Source of the DNA: CAVVEC01 sp963747105
Lineage (GTDB): Bacteria; Acidobacteriota; Terriglobia; Terriglobales; Acidobacteriaceae
NCBI GenBank assembly: GCA_963747105.1
Contig: CAVVEC010000007.1
Span: forward strand, 463,589-527,588
Reading direction: 5' to 3'
Length of the DNA: 64,000 nucleotides
The translations under genes were made by a program, and so were the position numbers. Positions 8,626-17,485 of this stretch are shown here, piece after piece (the first letter of the stretch is position 1; every line of letters begins with the position of its first letter). Under the pieces are notes generated by a model. The model worked only from the letters and a program-made list of their open reading frames with translations, ran no database searches and was not told the DNA's origin.

Positions 8626-9705
8626 ATGCGTAAAGTGCAACTGTTGGCGGTATTGTCTGTCCTCGTATTTTGTCCCACGCTCTTCGCGGATCAAATTGTG
8701 CTGAACAACGGGGATCGGCTCACCGGAACTATTACGAAATCAGACGGCAAAACCCTGATGATTAAGACTGATCTTGCCGGTGACGTCACCGTCAAGTGGC
8801 CTGCCGTAAAGGAGATCAATTCCGTCCAGCCTCTACATGTAGTCCAGCAAAACGGCCAGACCGTGGTGGGCGCGGTCAGCACTACAGACGGCAATTTCGC
8901 GGTAACGACCGCAAGCACCGGAACCGTAAATGTCCCCAAGGCTGAGGTGACCGCACTGCGCAGCGACTCGGAGCAGACTGCCTACGAGAAGTCGCTTCAT
9001 CCCGGCCTTTTGCAGAGCTGGACGGTCGGAGCAAATATTGGTTTCGCCCTGACCCGCGGCAACAGCGAGACCAAGAACCTTGCTCTGGCCTTCACGGCCG
9101 ACCGAAAAACCCTGCACGACGACATCTCGATGTACGCGAACAGTGTTTATGCCACCAACGATGTCCCAGGTGCGTTGCCCGGCACGACGGCGGACACGAC
9201 TCAGGGCGGCGCCCGGTACAGCCGGAACTTTGGCCCCAGAATGTTCGGTTTCGGCGCCGCTGATTTCCAGACCGATGCTTTGCAGGAGCTGAATCTGCGA
9301 TCTGTTCTCACGGGTGGCCTGGGGTATCACCTTATAAAGAACGATCGCACCACGCTTGACCTACTCGGCGGTCCGAACTATACGCGGGAGAGCTATTCGG
9401 CGTACTCCGATCAGTACGTTGGGCTTACGCTCGGAGAGGAACTCTCCCAGAAGCTTGGCAAATCGACTGTGGTGACGCAAAAGCTGTATTTCTTTCCAGA
9501 GCTCAGCGGCAATATCCCGAACAGCCAGAACAGCGGGAAGTTCAATTATCGCGGAACCTTCAATTTTGGCACCGTGACCAAGCTCAGCAAGTGGCTGGGA
9601 TGGCAAAATGCGTTTGGCGACATTTATGTGAGCAATCCGCCGCTTGGCACGAAACAGAATGACATTATTTTGACGACGGGCCTGAATGTCTCGTTTACGC
9701 ACTAG
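8626..9705 (+). CDS. DUF481 (YdiY-like) outer-membrane protein
   Basis: 359 residues with a clear signal peptide (cleavage after L-F-A-D region). Residues 25-115 contain two small beta-rich repeats of the type V-L-N-N-G-D-R-L-T-G-T-I, and from about 130 the sequence becomes an alternating beta-barrel pattern starting with G-F-A-L-T-R-G-N-S-E-T-K-N, which is the DUF481 signature (salt-induced outer-membrane protein family). It ends with an aromatic-rich strand, N-V-S-F-T-H. AACGGAGGA precedes the ATG. Function of the family is unknown beyond outer-membrane location. Confidence 0.85.
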   Translation: MRKVQLLAVLSVLVFCPTLFADQIVLNNGDRLTGTITKSDGKTLMIKTDLAGDVTVKWPAVKEINSVQPLHVVQQNGQTVVGAVSTTDGNFAVTTASTGTVNVPKAEVTALRSDSEQTAYEKSLHPGLLQSWTVGANIGFALTRGNSETKNLALAFTADRKTLHDDISMYANSVYATNDVPGALPGTTADTTQGGARYSRNFGPRMFGFGAADFQTDALQELNLRSVLTGGLGYHLIKNDRTTLDLLGGPNYTRESYSAYSDQYVGLTLGEELSQKLGKSTVVTQKLYFFPELSGNIPNSQNSGKFNYRGTFNFGTVTKLSKWLGWQNAFGDIYVSNPPLGTKQNDIILTTGLNVSFTH

Positions 9706-9723
9706 CAGCTTGTTGAAGCATCC

Positions 9724-9818
9724 CTTGTCGTCATCCCGAGCGCATTGCAGGATCTGCAGTTCTTCACCAGCCCGGAAAACGCGGATTCCTCGTCGCTCTC
9801 GCTCCTCGGAATGACAAG
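9724..9818. repeat. MITE-like inverted-repeat element, short copy
   Basis: Ends read CTTGTCGTCATCCCGAGCG on the left and CTCCTCGGAATGACAAG on the right, which are inverted copies of each other. Same terminal pattern (TGTCATCC-GAG) as the longer copies at 42489-42713 and 47010-47235. Confidence 0.6.
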
Positions 9819-9885
9819 ACTATGAGTAGCATACTTCTGGTTCCATCCGTGGTGTTGGAGCATCATAAGAACGGAGGATAGCTCC

Positions 9886-10080
9886 ATGCAGGCACCATGG
9901 ACCAGAGGCGCGCGGGATCCGGAAGATCGCCAGATTGATGAGACCAATCCGCAAGAGAGAAAAGATAAAATGCTGGACAAGACGATCGCGGACACATTTC
10001 CCGCCAGCGATCCTCCCTCTTCGCTCCCCGATCCAGCCGAAGACTCGTTCGCCGCGATGAGGTGGGGTGGCGGAGGCTGA
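9886..10080 (+). CDS. Small acidic protein with a TFPASDPP motif
   Basis: 64 residues, highly polar. The motif D-K-T-I-A-D-T-F-P-A-S-D-P-P-S-S is a recurrent feature of small uncharacterised proteins in many Gram-negative bacteria, often found near stress genes. GGAGG lies about nine bases upstream of the ATG, which argues for real translation. The C-terminus is glycine-rich. Function unknown. Confidence 0.6.
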   Translation: MQAPWTRGARDPEDRQIDETNPQERKDKMLDKTIADTFPASDPPSSLPDPAEDSFAAMRWGGGG

Positions 10081-10111
10081 GGTTGATTCCGCTAGGAGTT
10101 GCAGCAGCACA

Positions 10112-11239
10112 CTACTCTCGCGTGACCGATTTCACCAGGTTGCGCGGACGGTCCACGTCCAGCCCCTTCTTCACCGCCACGTAGTAGGCGAACAGTTGCA
10201 GAGGCACAATTTCCAAAATCGGAGACAGTAATTCGAGTGTCTGCGGAACCAAAACCGTGTGGTCGGCGAGCTTGCCGAGTTCCTGATCACCATCAGACGC
10301 GATCGCAAGTACCCGCGCTGACTGCTGCTTGAACCCCCCGACGTTGGCAAGGCTCTTCTCATATCGCAGCGTTGATCCGGCGTCATTGTGGTCACACGTT
10401 GCAATGATGACCACCGGCAGATTCTCGTCAATCAGGGCGTTCGGACCGTGCTTGGTTTCTCCGGTGGGATAGCCCTCGGCGTGGACGTAGGAAACCTCCT
10501 TCAACTTGAGGGCGCCATCCATGGCGATCGGATAATGAATCGCCCGGCCGAGATAGAGAAAATCCTGCACCTGGTGGTACTTGTCGGCGAGCCGTTCGCA
10601 GTGGGGCGCGGACGCCAGCGCGATTTCTACTTTCGCTGGCAGATCGAGCAGTTCCCGAATGTAATGCCGCACCTGTTCTTTGGTGAGCTTGCCGCGGACC
10701 TGACCTAAGTAAACTGCAAACAGAAACAGCACGGCCATCTGCGCTGTGAAAGCTTTGGTCGAAGCGATGCTGATCTCCGGTCCCGCGTGGGTATACAGCA
10801 CGCCGTCGGCCTCGCGGGCAATTGTGGAATCCATCACATTCGAGATCGCAATGGTGCGGGAGCCCCGGGCTTTGGCCAGGCGCTGTGCGGCGGTCGTATC
10901 CGCTGTCTCCCCGGATTGTGTGATCACGATGGTGAGTTCGCCCCGGCCGATCAACGGGTTGCGATATTCAAATTCGCTGGCGTAATCCACATCCACGGGG
11001 ATGTTCACCAGGTCCTGGATCATGTACTGGCCTGCCATCCCCGCGTGACGGCTGGTCCCTGAGGCTACGATGTTGATGCGGCACACCGAGCACAATTCGT
11101 CGGCGGTAATGCGCACATCGTCCAGCCGCACCAATCCTTGCTCGAGCGCCACTCGTGGTGAAATCGTGTCGCGCAAGCCCCGTGGCTGCTCGAAAATCTC
11201 TTTCAGCATGTAGTGGGGAAATCCGCCCTTATCGGCCAT
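10112..11239 (-). CDS. GlmS-type double-SIS isomerase lacking the glutaminase domain (possible NagB-II-like GlcN6P deaminase)
   Basis: 375 residues that align with the C-terminal isomerase half of glucosamine-6-phosphate synthase, beginning at G-G-F-P-H-Y-M-L-K-E-I. Both SIS domains are complete: A-S-G-T-S-R-H-A and T-Q-S-G-E-T-A-D-T in the first, and L-K-L-K-E-V-S-Y-V-H-A-E-G in the second. The residues equivalent to GlmS Glu488, His504 (T-K-H-G-P) and Lys603 (V-K-S-V-T) are kept. The N-terminal Cys-type amidotransferase domain is absent. GAGGAAAG lies directly before the ATG and overlaps the nagA stop, so the short form is a designed start and not a truncation. Pairing with nagA suggests GlcN6P deamination/isomerisation in GlcNAc catabolism. 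Confidence 0.82.
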   Translation of the reverse strand: MADKGGFPHYMLKEIFEQPRGLRDTISPRVALEQGLVRLDDVRITADELCSVCRINIVASGTSRHAGMAGQYMIQDLVNIPVDVDYASEFEYRNPLIGRGELTIVITQSGETADTTAAQRLAKARGSRTIAISNVMDSTIAREADGVLYTHAGPEISIASTKAFTAQMAVLFLFAVYLGQVRGKLTKEQVRHYIRELLDLPAKVEIALASAPHCERLADKYHQVQDFLYLGRAIHYPIAMDGALKLKEVSYVHAEGYPTGETKHGPNALIDENLPVVIIATCDHNDAGSTLRYEKSLANVGGFKQQSARVLAIASDGDQELGKLADHTVLVPQTLELLSPILEIVPLQLFAYYVAVKKGLDVDRPRNLVKSVTRE

Positions 11240-11248
11240 TCTCTTTCC

Positions 11249-12445
11249 TCAAGGCTTGCCGACAGCTTCAGAAACCACGCCACGGACAATTGTGTTTCTT
11301 ACTTCGCCGCTCGGACTCAGCACCACAATGTCAGCCACAGAGCCGGCTTCCAGCTTGCCCCGATTGGTCAGCCCCGTTACCCGCGCCGGGTTTACAGTGG
11401 CAAGGCGCACTGCTTGTTGCAGGTCCGAGTGCGCGAACTGCATCACGTTGCGAACGGCGCGATCCATGGTTAACACACTTCCAGCCAGTTTTCCGCCGGC
11501 CAGACACTTACCGTGTTTGACTTCCACCTCGATCGTCCCCAGCCGATAGCGCCCGTCCGGCATGCCGGTTGCGGCAGTCGCATCCGTGATGAGCACGGCG
11601 GCATCCGGCCCTTTCGCTTTCAGAAACAGTTCGACAATCACAGGATCCAGGTGAACTCCGTCAGCGATGATGTCGGCCGAGAGCCGGGAATCGGTAAGCA
11701 TCGCGCCGGTGATGCCGGGCTCCCGGTGGTCAAGCGTCCGCATGGCATTGAATGCATGCGTGGCATGCCGGGCCCCTGCCGCAATCCCGGCTCGCGCGGC
11801 GTTCAGATCGGCATCCGAATGTCCCAGGCTGACACAGACGCCGCGCCCGGATGCCTCCGCGATTACTTCCTGCGCGCCTTCCAGTTCGGGGGCGATCGTC
11901 ATCACGCGAATGCGGCCGCGCGATGCCTGCCAAAAGCGCTCAAACATCGGCAGCGTTGGCAGCAGAAGGTTCTCCGGCGGATGCACTCCTCGTCGAACGT
12001 GGCTGAGGAACGGGCCTTCCAGGTGAATGCCAAGCGGCTGAGCGCGTTTGCCACTTGCGCCTGTGCCAGCTTCAGCTTGTTCAGTCTCGGCCTGCTCAAT
12101 TGCAGTGGCTAGGCGGTCCAGCGCGGACAAGGTCTGATCGATGGGAGCGGTAACCGTAGTGGGGAAATAAGCGGTGACGCCATGCGTGGCGAGGAGTTGC
12201 TCGATGGCGGGCAACCCGGCTGGGCCAGCCTCCATCACGTCATGGCCGGCGCCGCCATGAATGTGGATGTCCACAAATCCCGGGGCCAGGACGGAGTCGC
12301 CAAAGTCCACGAACCGGACTCCCTGCGGCATCTCACGCGCGGCGCGTGTGCTGATTGCCACGACAAGGCCGCCTTCCGCGAGAAGCACCGGCTGTGCGAC
12401 CCGCTCGAGCGGGGTATACAAACAGTTTGCGGTGAAGGCGATCAT
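11249..12445 (-). CDS. nagA: N-acetylglucosamine-6-phosphate deacetylase NagA
   Basis: 398 residues. Removes acetate from GlcNAc-6-phosphate, feeding amino-sugar catabolism or peptidoglycan recycling. Amidohydrolase landmarks: D-I-H-I-H-G-G at about 59-65, H-L-E-G-P-F, S-L-G-H-S-D-A, A-T-H-A-F-N-A-M, I-A-D-G-V-H and the catalytic aspartate in L-I-T-D-A. It ends with N-P-A-R-V-T-G-L ... G-S-V-A-D-I-V-V-L typical of the family. It is the first gene of a two-gene operon; the GlmS-like isomerase starts nine bases after its stop. Confidence 0.93.
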   Translation of the reverse strand: MIAFTANCLYTPLERVAQPVLLAEGGLVVAISTRAAREMPQGVRFVDFGDSVLAPGFVDIHIHGGAGHDVMEAGPAGLPAIEQLLATHGVTAYFPTTVTAPIDQTLSALDRLATAIEQAETEQAEAGTGASGKRAQPLGIHLEGPFLSHVRRGVHPPENLLLPTLPMFERFWQASRGRIRVMTIAPELEGAQEVIAEASGRGVCVSLGHSDADLNAARAGIAAGARHATHAFNAMRTLDHREPGITGAMLTDSRLSADIIADGVHLDPVIVELFLKAKGPDAAVLITDATAATGMPDGRYRLGTIEVEVKHGKCLAGGKLAGSVLTMDRAVRNVMQFAHSDLQQAVRLATVNPARVTGLTNRGKLEAGSVADIVVLSPSGEVRNTIVRGVVSEAVGKP

Positions 12446-12751
12446 CTATTGAAACGTTACTCTAACCAGAAATTTGCGGGAATTCCCGGAATACGGTTGC
12501 GGCTCGCAGACTCGGGAACTATACCCTTTTATACGACAGTTTCCCCACGCGGCGTGCTTATTTCGTATCACTGCCTAAACCAGGCACGAGCGAGCGCGGC
12601 GGGAATCGATGAGATTTCGGAGCCCGGCAATGAGCGTTGCTAGATAGAGTCGCGCAGACCACAGAATGCTATAATTGCAATCGGTTGTCGCCTCAGCCGC
12701 CTGCGTGTGCCTGCTTTTCCTTTCCTCTCTCGCGGGGCCGGATGAGTTCGT
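12446..12751. other. Intergenic region between nagA and tRNA-Pro
   Basis: About 300 bases with no supported coding sequence. It must contain the promoter of the leftward nagA operon and that of the rightward tRNA. A TATAAT hexamer at about 12670-12675 (within TGCTATAATTGC) is a credible -10 box for the tRNA gene. Confidence 0.45.
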
Positions 12752-12828
<77 letters not shown>

Positions 12829-12938
12829 ATGTCTTCAACTAGATACAAGAGACGTGAATCAACCCCCTGGTTTTGGCCCAGGTGGTCTACCCCTGAAACC
12901 CGCATAAACTCGGTAATTTTCGTACTGAGCCAGACGCA

Positions 12939-13058
12939 CACTCGTCTACAAAATCGTCTACATTCCGCTTCGGAATTCCGATCCCGTGCTATATTGCTAC
13001 TCGGCACTTGTGGCCTCGACTCCCCCGTTAGCGTCCCACCCGAAGTGAGGTGACAACG
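12939..13058 (+). promoter_or_regulatory. Upstream regulatory block of GloVer gene 1, duplicated before gene 2
   Basis: About 120 bases nearly identical to 14619-14739. Conserved pieces are CTACAAAATCGTCTACATTC, GGAATTCCGATCCCGTGC followed by TATATTGCTA, and GAAGTGAGGT before the start. TATATT at 12990-12995 is the likely -10 box; no strong -35 box is seen. GAGG supplies the ribosome-binding site. Confidence 0.55.
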
Positions 13059-14354
13059 ATGCGTTCCGATAGGATCTGCTACACCGCAAAAGCGCTCAGC
13101 ACATTCCTGGCCCTGTCACTGGCTGCAACCGTCGCGACCCAACCGACGCAGGCGAAGACGAAGTTCAAGGTGCTGCATATTTTTCACGGGAAGGACGGCG
13201 CAGATCCCGTGGGCGTGTTGGTCCGGGACAATGCCGGAAACCTTTACGGTACAACCGGGTTGGGCGGGAACGGAAAATGCAGCCAATACGGCTGCGGGAC
13301 TGTGTTCAAGCTGAATAAGGCGGGTAACCAGGTCTGGTTGCACAGCTTCAAGGGTGGAAACGGGTATATCCCCTATGCTGGTCTGCTACGGGACGTGGCG
13401 GGGAACTTGTTTGGAACTACCGCTAACGGCGGCAAGATCAACGATACCTGCGGAGGCTCCCAGGCAGGGGGGTGCGGGGTGGTTTTTGAGTTGGGCAAGA
13501 CGGGGAAGAAGGAGACCGTGTTGTACAAGTTCAAGGGTACACCGGACGGTTTTTTCCCGGAGGCACTCTTGGTGAAGGATGCTACGGGCAATCTTTATGG
13601 GACCACCTACGTGGGTGGCGGCTTCGGCGATGGTACTGTGTTCAAAGTGGACACGGCGGGTAGGGAGGCGGTGATTTACAACTTCACGGGCGGGTCCGAC
13701 GGTTGCTTCCCGTATCCGGGCGTGACTCTCGACTCGGCGGGCAATTTGTATGGTGTGACTTCGCTTGGGGGCGCTGGCTTGTGCAATAGCGGATATGGCG
13801 TGGTCTTCAAGGTGGACACCGCCGGCAACGAGACGGTGCTGCATACGTTTGGAGGATCGGATGGGGACGATCCCGACTCCGTACTGCTTTTTGAGTCGAG
13901 GGGCAATCTCTATGGAACGACCGGTTATGGGGGCACCGGTTCGGGATGTGGAAACACAGGCTGTGGCGTGGTCTTTGAGCTGACGCCGCAATCAGGGGGA
14001 GAGTGGTCGGAAAGCGTACTTTACGATTTCTGCTCCCTCTCGGGCTGCACCGACGGGGAATCACCTGGCACCGGTCCGCTGGTTCGGGACCTGGAAGGAA
14101 ATCTGTACGGAACCACGTCCTTTGGCGGCGCTTACCGGAACTGCAATGGGGATGCTTGCGGCGTCGTTTTCAAGCTGGACACGAATGGCAAGGAGACCGT
14201 ACTCCATAGCTTTACTGGTGGGAAAGACGGAGCGAATCCATTCGCTGGACTTGTCATGGATAATCATGGCAACCTCTATGGGACCACTCAGGCAGGCGGT
14301 GCGATATGCATTCAGTCCTTTAGCTGTGGCGTAATCTTCAAGGTCACGCCGTAA
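13059..14354 (+). CDS. Secreted GloVer tandem-repeat protein, paralog 1
   Basis: 431 residues with a signal peptide (hydrophobic T-F-L-A-L-S-L-A-A-T-V-A). The mature part is a series of about 45-55-residue repeats with the pattern G-N-L-Y-G-T-T-x-x-G-G ... C-G-x-V-F-K-L-x-x-x-G-x-E-T-V-L-H-x-F, the choice-of-anchor tandem repeat known as GloVer. Such proteins are predicted beta-propeller-like and extracellular; function unknown. Cysteines recur in pairs (G-x-C ... G-C-G), suggesting disulfides. The ATG at 13059 has GAGG upstream; the in-frame GTG at 13050 overlaps that site and is rejected. It shares its upstream region and signal peptide with the next gene. Confidence 0.8.
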   Translation: MRSDRICYTAKALSTFLALSLAATVATQPTQAKTKFKVLHIFHGKDGADPVGVLVRDNAGNLYGTTGLGGNGKCSQYGCGTVFKLNKAGNQVWLHSFKGGNGYIPYAGLLRDVAGNLFGTTANGGKINDTCGGSQAGGCGVVFELGKTGKKETVLYKFKGTPDGFFPEALLVKDATGNLYGTTYVGGGFGDGTVFKVDTAGREAVIYNFTGGSDGCFPYPGVTLDSAGNLYGVTSLGGAGLCNSGYGVVFKVDTAGNETVLHTFGGSDGDDPDSVLLFESRGNLYGTTGYGGTGSGCGNTGCGVVFELTPQSGGEWSESVLYDFCSLSGCTDGESPGTGPLVRDLEGNLYGTTSFGGAYRNCNGDACGVVFKLDTNGKETVLHSFTGGKDGANPFAGLVMDNHGNLYGTTQAGGAICIQSFSCGVIFKVTP

Positions 14355-14420
14355 CTGCTAAATGTCGCGACCTCCCGTGAGCCTGGGCATTCCCCGTCTT
14401 AGACGCGCCAGCGTCCTTTT

Positions 14421-14611
14421 GGGGGCTGGCCCATCCTTTCGCTTTAGTCTAACCACAGAGGTTGCCCCACCCTTGTCCCTGCGTTTTTTGCGGGGACAGG
14501 GTGGGAGATGGAAGCTTCAGTCCCATTCAATCCCACCCTTTCGCACAGAACGCGAAAAGGGTGGGGCAACCCCTATGAAAAGAACTACTCAGAAGGGATG
14601 GGCCAGCCCCC
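14421..14611. repeat. Nested palindromic repeat between the two GloVer genes
   Basis: Outer arms GGGGGCTGGCCCATCCTTTC (14421-14440) and its inverted copy at 14591-14610. Inner arms GGTTGCCCC / GGGGCAACC. Two further internal hairpins: CCCACCCTTGTCC...GGACAGGGTGGG and CCCACCCTTTCGC...GCGAAAAGGGTGGG. A partial copy lies at 16206-16287. Confidence 0.75.
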
Positions 14612-14739
14612 CGGATGCACAGTCGGCTACAAAATCGTCTACATTCTGCTGGGGAATTCCGATCCCGTGCTATATTGCTAATCGCCACTTGTGGCCTCGG
14701 CTCCCCCGTTACCGACCCACCTGAAGTGAGGTAACAACG

Positions 14740-16032
14740 ATGTGTTCGAAGAGGATCTGGTACACCGCAAAAGTGTTAAGGATACTCCTAGCCCTGTTGC
14801 TAACGACAACCGTCGCGGCGCAAGCGCAGAAGTTCAAAGTGCTGCACACGTTTCACGGTGCTCCAAGTGACGGGGCGTTCCCTTGGACCCAGTTGATCCA
14901 GGACGATGCCGGAAACTTCTACGGAACAACCGAACAGGGCGGAAATGGTAAAGGGGTGTGCGTCACCTTTTTCTCTGGATGCGGAACGGCGTTCAAGCTG
15001 AACAAAAATGGGAAGCTAATCTCGCTACATAGCTTCGATAGCACGGACGGAACTGAGCCGATGGCAGGCGTGCTCCGCGACAAAGCAGGAAACCTCTACG
15101 GGACTACCTTGTTGGGCGGCGATACAAAGTGTTTTGAGTACGGCTGTGGCACGGTGTTCAAGCTGGACAAAACGTGGAAGGAGACGGTGCTGCACAAATT
15201 CATCGGGAGCCCTGACGGTGAAATGCCGGAGGCTTTGCTGGTAGAGGATCGGACCGGGAATCTCTATGGGACCGCTTATTTGGGGGGCAGCTACGGATAC
15301 GGTGAAGTGTTCAAGCTGAACAAGAGCGGCAAAGAGACTATCCTGCACAGCTTTGCGGGGCCGCCAACCGGGGGCGGAGACGGAGCATACTCCTATATGG
15401 GCGTGATTCGCGATGCCACAGGCAATCTTTACGGGGTGACCGGCGCTGGTGGCACTGACGGTCTTGGTACGGTGTACAAGATAGACACCGCAGGAAAGGA
15501 GACTGTGCTCTATAGCTTCGGTGGGGGTTCGGATGGCCTTGGGCCCGATTCGGTGTTAGTGGCCGACGCAGCAGGAAATCTCTACGGTACTACCTCCGGC
15601 GGTGGCAATGAGCAGTGCGGCGGTTCGGGCTGTGGCACGGTATTCAAGCTTGCCCAGCAATCTCGTGGAGGCTGGGCGGAAAGCGTTCTCTACGTTTTCT
15701 GCTCCCTCGCCAATTGTGCGGACGGGCAAAGGCCCGAGGATGGCCCGCTTATCATGGATTCCGCTGGAAATTTATATGGCACAACCCTTTTTGGCGGCGC
15801 GTCTGGCGGTTGCTCTGGGGAGGGTTGCGGCGTTGCTTTTAAGCTCGGTACCTCAGGCAAGGAGACCGTGCTTCACAGTTTCACTGGCGGCGCGGATGGT
15901 GGGAACCCGACGACCGGCTTGGTTATCGACCGGGGCGGCAATCTGTACGGCACCACTGTTGCTGGTGGCGATCTGAACTGCGCTGCCGGAGTGGGGCAGG
16001 GTTGCGGGGTGCTTTTCAGGCTGAAGCCGTGA
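14740..16032 (+). CDS. Secreted GloVer tandem-repeat protein, paralog 2
   Basis: 430 residues, a tandem paralog of the preceding gene: same start region (R-I-W-Y-T-A-K-V-L), a signal peptide ending V-A-A-Q-A, then K-F-K-V-L-H-T-F-H-G and about eight G-N-L-Y-G-T-T repeat units. The 120 bases upstream are duplicated as well, including GTGAGGT before the ATG, so the duplication unit included the promoter. One repeat has an inserted C-V-T-F-F-S-G-C-G-T-A loop. Predicted secreted or surface protein of unknown role. A third, broken copy is at 60916-62171. Confidence 0.82.
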   Translation: MCSKRIWYTAKVLRILLALLLTTTVAAQAQKFKVLHTFHGAPSDGAFPWTQLIQDDAGNFYGTTEQGGNGKGVCVTFFSGCGTAFKLNKNGKLISLHSFDSTDGTEPMAGVLRDKAGNLYGTTLLGGDTKCFEYGCGTVFKLDKTWKETVLHKFIGSPDGEMPEALLVEDRTGNLYGTAYLGGSYGYGEVFKLNKSGKETILHSFAGPPTGGGDGAYSYMGVIRDATGNLYGVTGAGGTDGLGTVYKIDTAGKETVLYSFGGGSDGLGPDSVLVADAAGNLYGTTSGGGNEQCGGSGCGTVFKLAQQSRGGWAESVLYVFCSLANCADGQRPEDGPLIMDSAGNLYGTTLFGGASGGCSGEGCGVAFKLGTSGKETVLHSFTGGADGGNPTTGLVIDRGGNLYGTTVAGGDLNCAAGVGQGCGVLFRLKP

Positions 16033-16563
16033 AATGGCGACATAACCGTATGCCGAAGGGTCAGTTGCCTGAAAAATAGGCTTACGCCGTGCAATTTCAT
16101 CGGCTGTTCGTTTTTCGTAACAAACTTCCGTCTCTTCCCGCGAAAAATCGTAGTGTATTGTTGTACGGCCGAGAAGGGGATAAGCGGGCACGGTGCTGTG
16201 TCTGAGGGGGCTGGCCCATCCTTTCCCAGTTTGGAATTCGGGTAGCCCCACCCTTGTCGCTCCCGGTTTTGGAGCGACAGGGTGGGCATACAATGTAGGC
16301 GATGCCGCCCAAGCGACTTGCTGCTTTGTGTCACATGGGATCTGAACGAAGGCCTGGCTTTCCCCCTCAGCAACCGAAACTCGCCCCCGCATCGATTTGC
16401 TTCTTTCCTGATTACGCCAATGGAGATTCGGAACCGCGCGGCAGTCTGCGATGAGTATTGGGTTTCGCCCCGCACCCTGGACTATCCCAAACGAACTCGG
16501 GCATGCCGAGCGCTAGGTTGCAGAGCCAAGCCAGCCGGAGGTTGCCATGCTACATTGACGGGA
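16033..16563. other. Intergenic region with a partial palindromic repeat
   Basis: About 530 bases without supported coding sequence. Positions 16206-16287 hold a half copy of the repeat at 14421-14611, with GGGGGCTGGCCCATCCTTTC and a GTCGCTCC...GGAGCGAC hairpin flanked by CCCACCCTT / AGGGTGGG. The rest shows nothing recognisable; the reading frame upstream of the sigma-factor start is open but not family-like. Confidence 0.5.
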
Positions 16564-17455
16564 ATGCGTTCTGAAATCGAACGAGCCGTCCAACTCTTGC
16601 AACGGGGTGACGATGCTGCGTTGGAGGAGGCACTGACTCTACTTCAGAGTACCGTGTTCTCTTTTAGCATGCGCGTCTGCGGTCAACGCCAGGATGCGGA
16701 AGACACCATGCAGGAAGTGCTGCTCAAGTCGGTTCCGCATTTGCCCAAATTCGCCAGTCCCAAAGCGCTGGTTGTGTGGCTCTACAAGGTGGCTAAGAAC
16801 CGTTGCCTGATCAGCCAGGCGTCGAAGCAGGTTTGCTCCGAAGCCAGACCTTTCCCTGGAAGAACTCATGCCTGATCGGAAGCAACTGGAGCGGCTGAGG
16901 ACTGACAACCGTATCAACCCCGAAGCATTCGCCATCCGGAGTGAGGAAGCGGGACGGCTGCGAGACACAATTCAGCGGCTGCCTCCGCAATATCGCATCG
17001 TTTTGGTGTTGCGCGACATGGAGGGGCTGACTGACGAAGAAGTTGCCGAGATTACCGGTTTGCGTTCTGGAACAGTTCGGGTTCGCCTACACCGGGCACG
17101 ACTGTTCGTGCGACGGGAACTGATGAAGACACGAAAAGTGCGCCCTGCCAGGATGATCAAGACGGTCGTGTCGCGATCCACGGCAACCGGGCAGCCCAGT
17201 CCAGCTCGGTGTAAGGCGATGTTTGCCGAGCTGTCAGACTATTTAGATGAACAACTGGACGATTCACTGTGCGAAGAACTGGAGAGGCACCTTGATGGTT
17301 GTGGGCCCTGCCGAGCATTTGTCGCCAGCTTGGAAGCCACGATAGAGGATTGTCGCCGATTGCCGAGCCCGGCCGTGGATCGCGCCAAGGCCGCCAAGCT
17401 GTTGAAGGAAGTCATGTCGCGCTATCAGCGGGCAATGGCGAATCGGGCTGAGTAA
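16564..17455 (+). pseudogene. ECF sigma factor with C-terminal zf-HC2-like domain, split by a frameshift
   Basis: The first part (16564 to about 16820) encodes sigma region 2, with D-A-E-D-T-M-Q-E-V-L-L-K and L-V-V-W-L-Y-K-V-A-K-N-R-C. The second part, one base out of frame, continues R-R-S-R-F-A-P-K-P-D-L-S-L-E-E-L-M and encodes region 4 with L-P-P-Q-Y-R-I-V-L-V-L-R-D-M-E-G and G-L-R-S-G-T-V-R-V-R-L-H-R-A-R. After region 4 the same frame continues into H-L-D-G-C-G-P-C-R-A-F, the H-x3-C-x2-C zinc motif of anti-sigma zf-HC2 domains. Restoring one base near 16820 gives a full-length sigma plus zinc-finger protein. The region-4 half could be translated from ATG 16868 if the break is real. Confidence 0.75.
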
Positions 17456-17485
17456 GCTTACTTTCTTGCGCCCTGACCTGAAGTA

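Noticed and set aside
10112..11239. glmS pseudogene truncated at the 5' end
   Set aside because: A ribosome-binding site and ATG immediately follow nagA, and the isomerase region is fully conserved, so the short form appears to be the functional unit.
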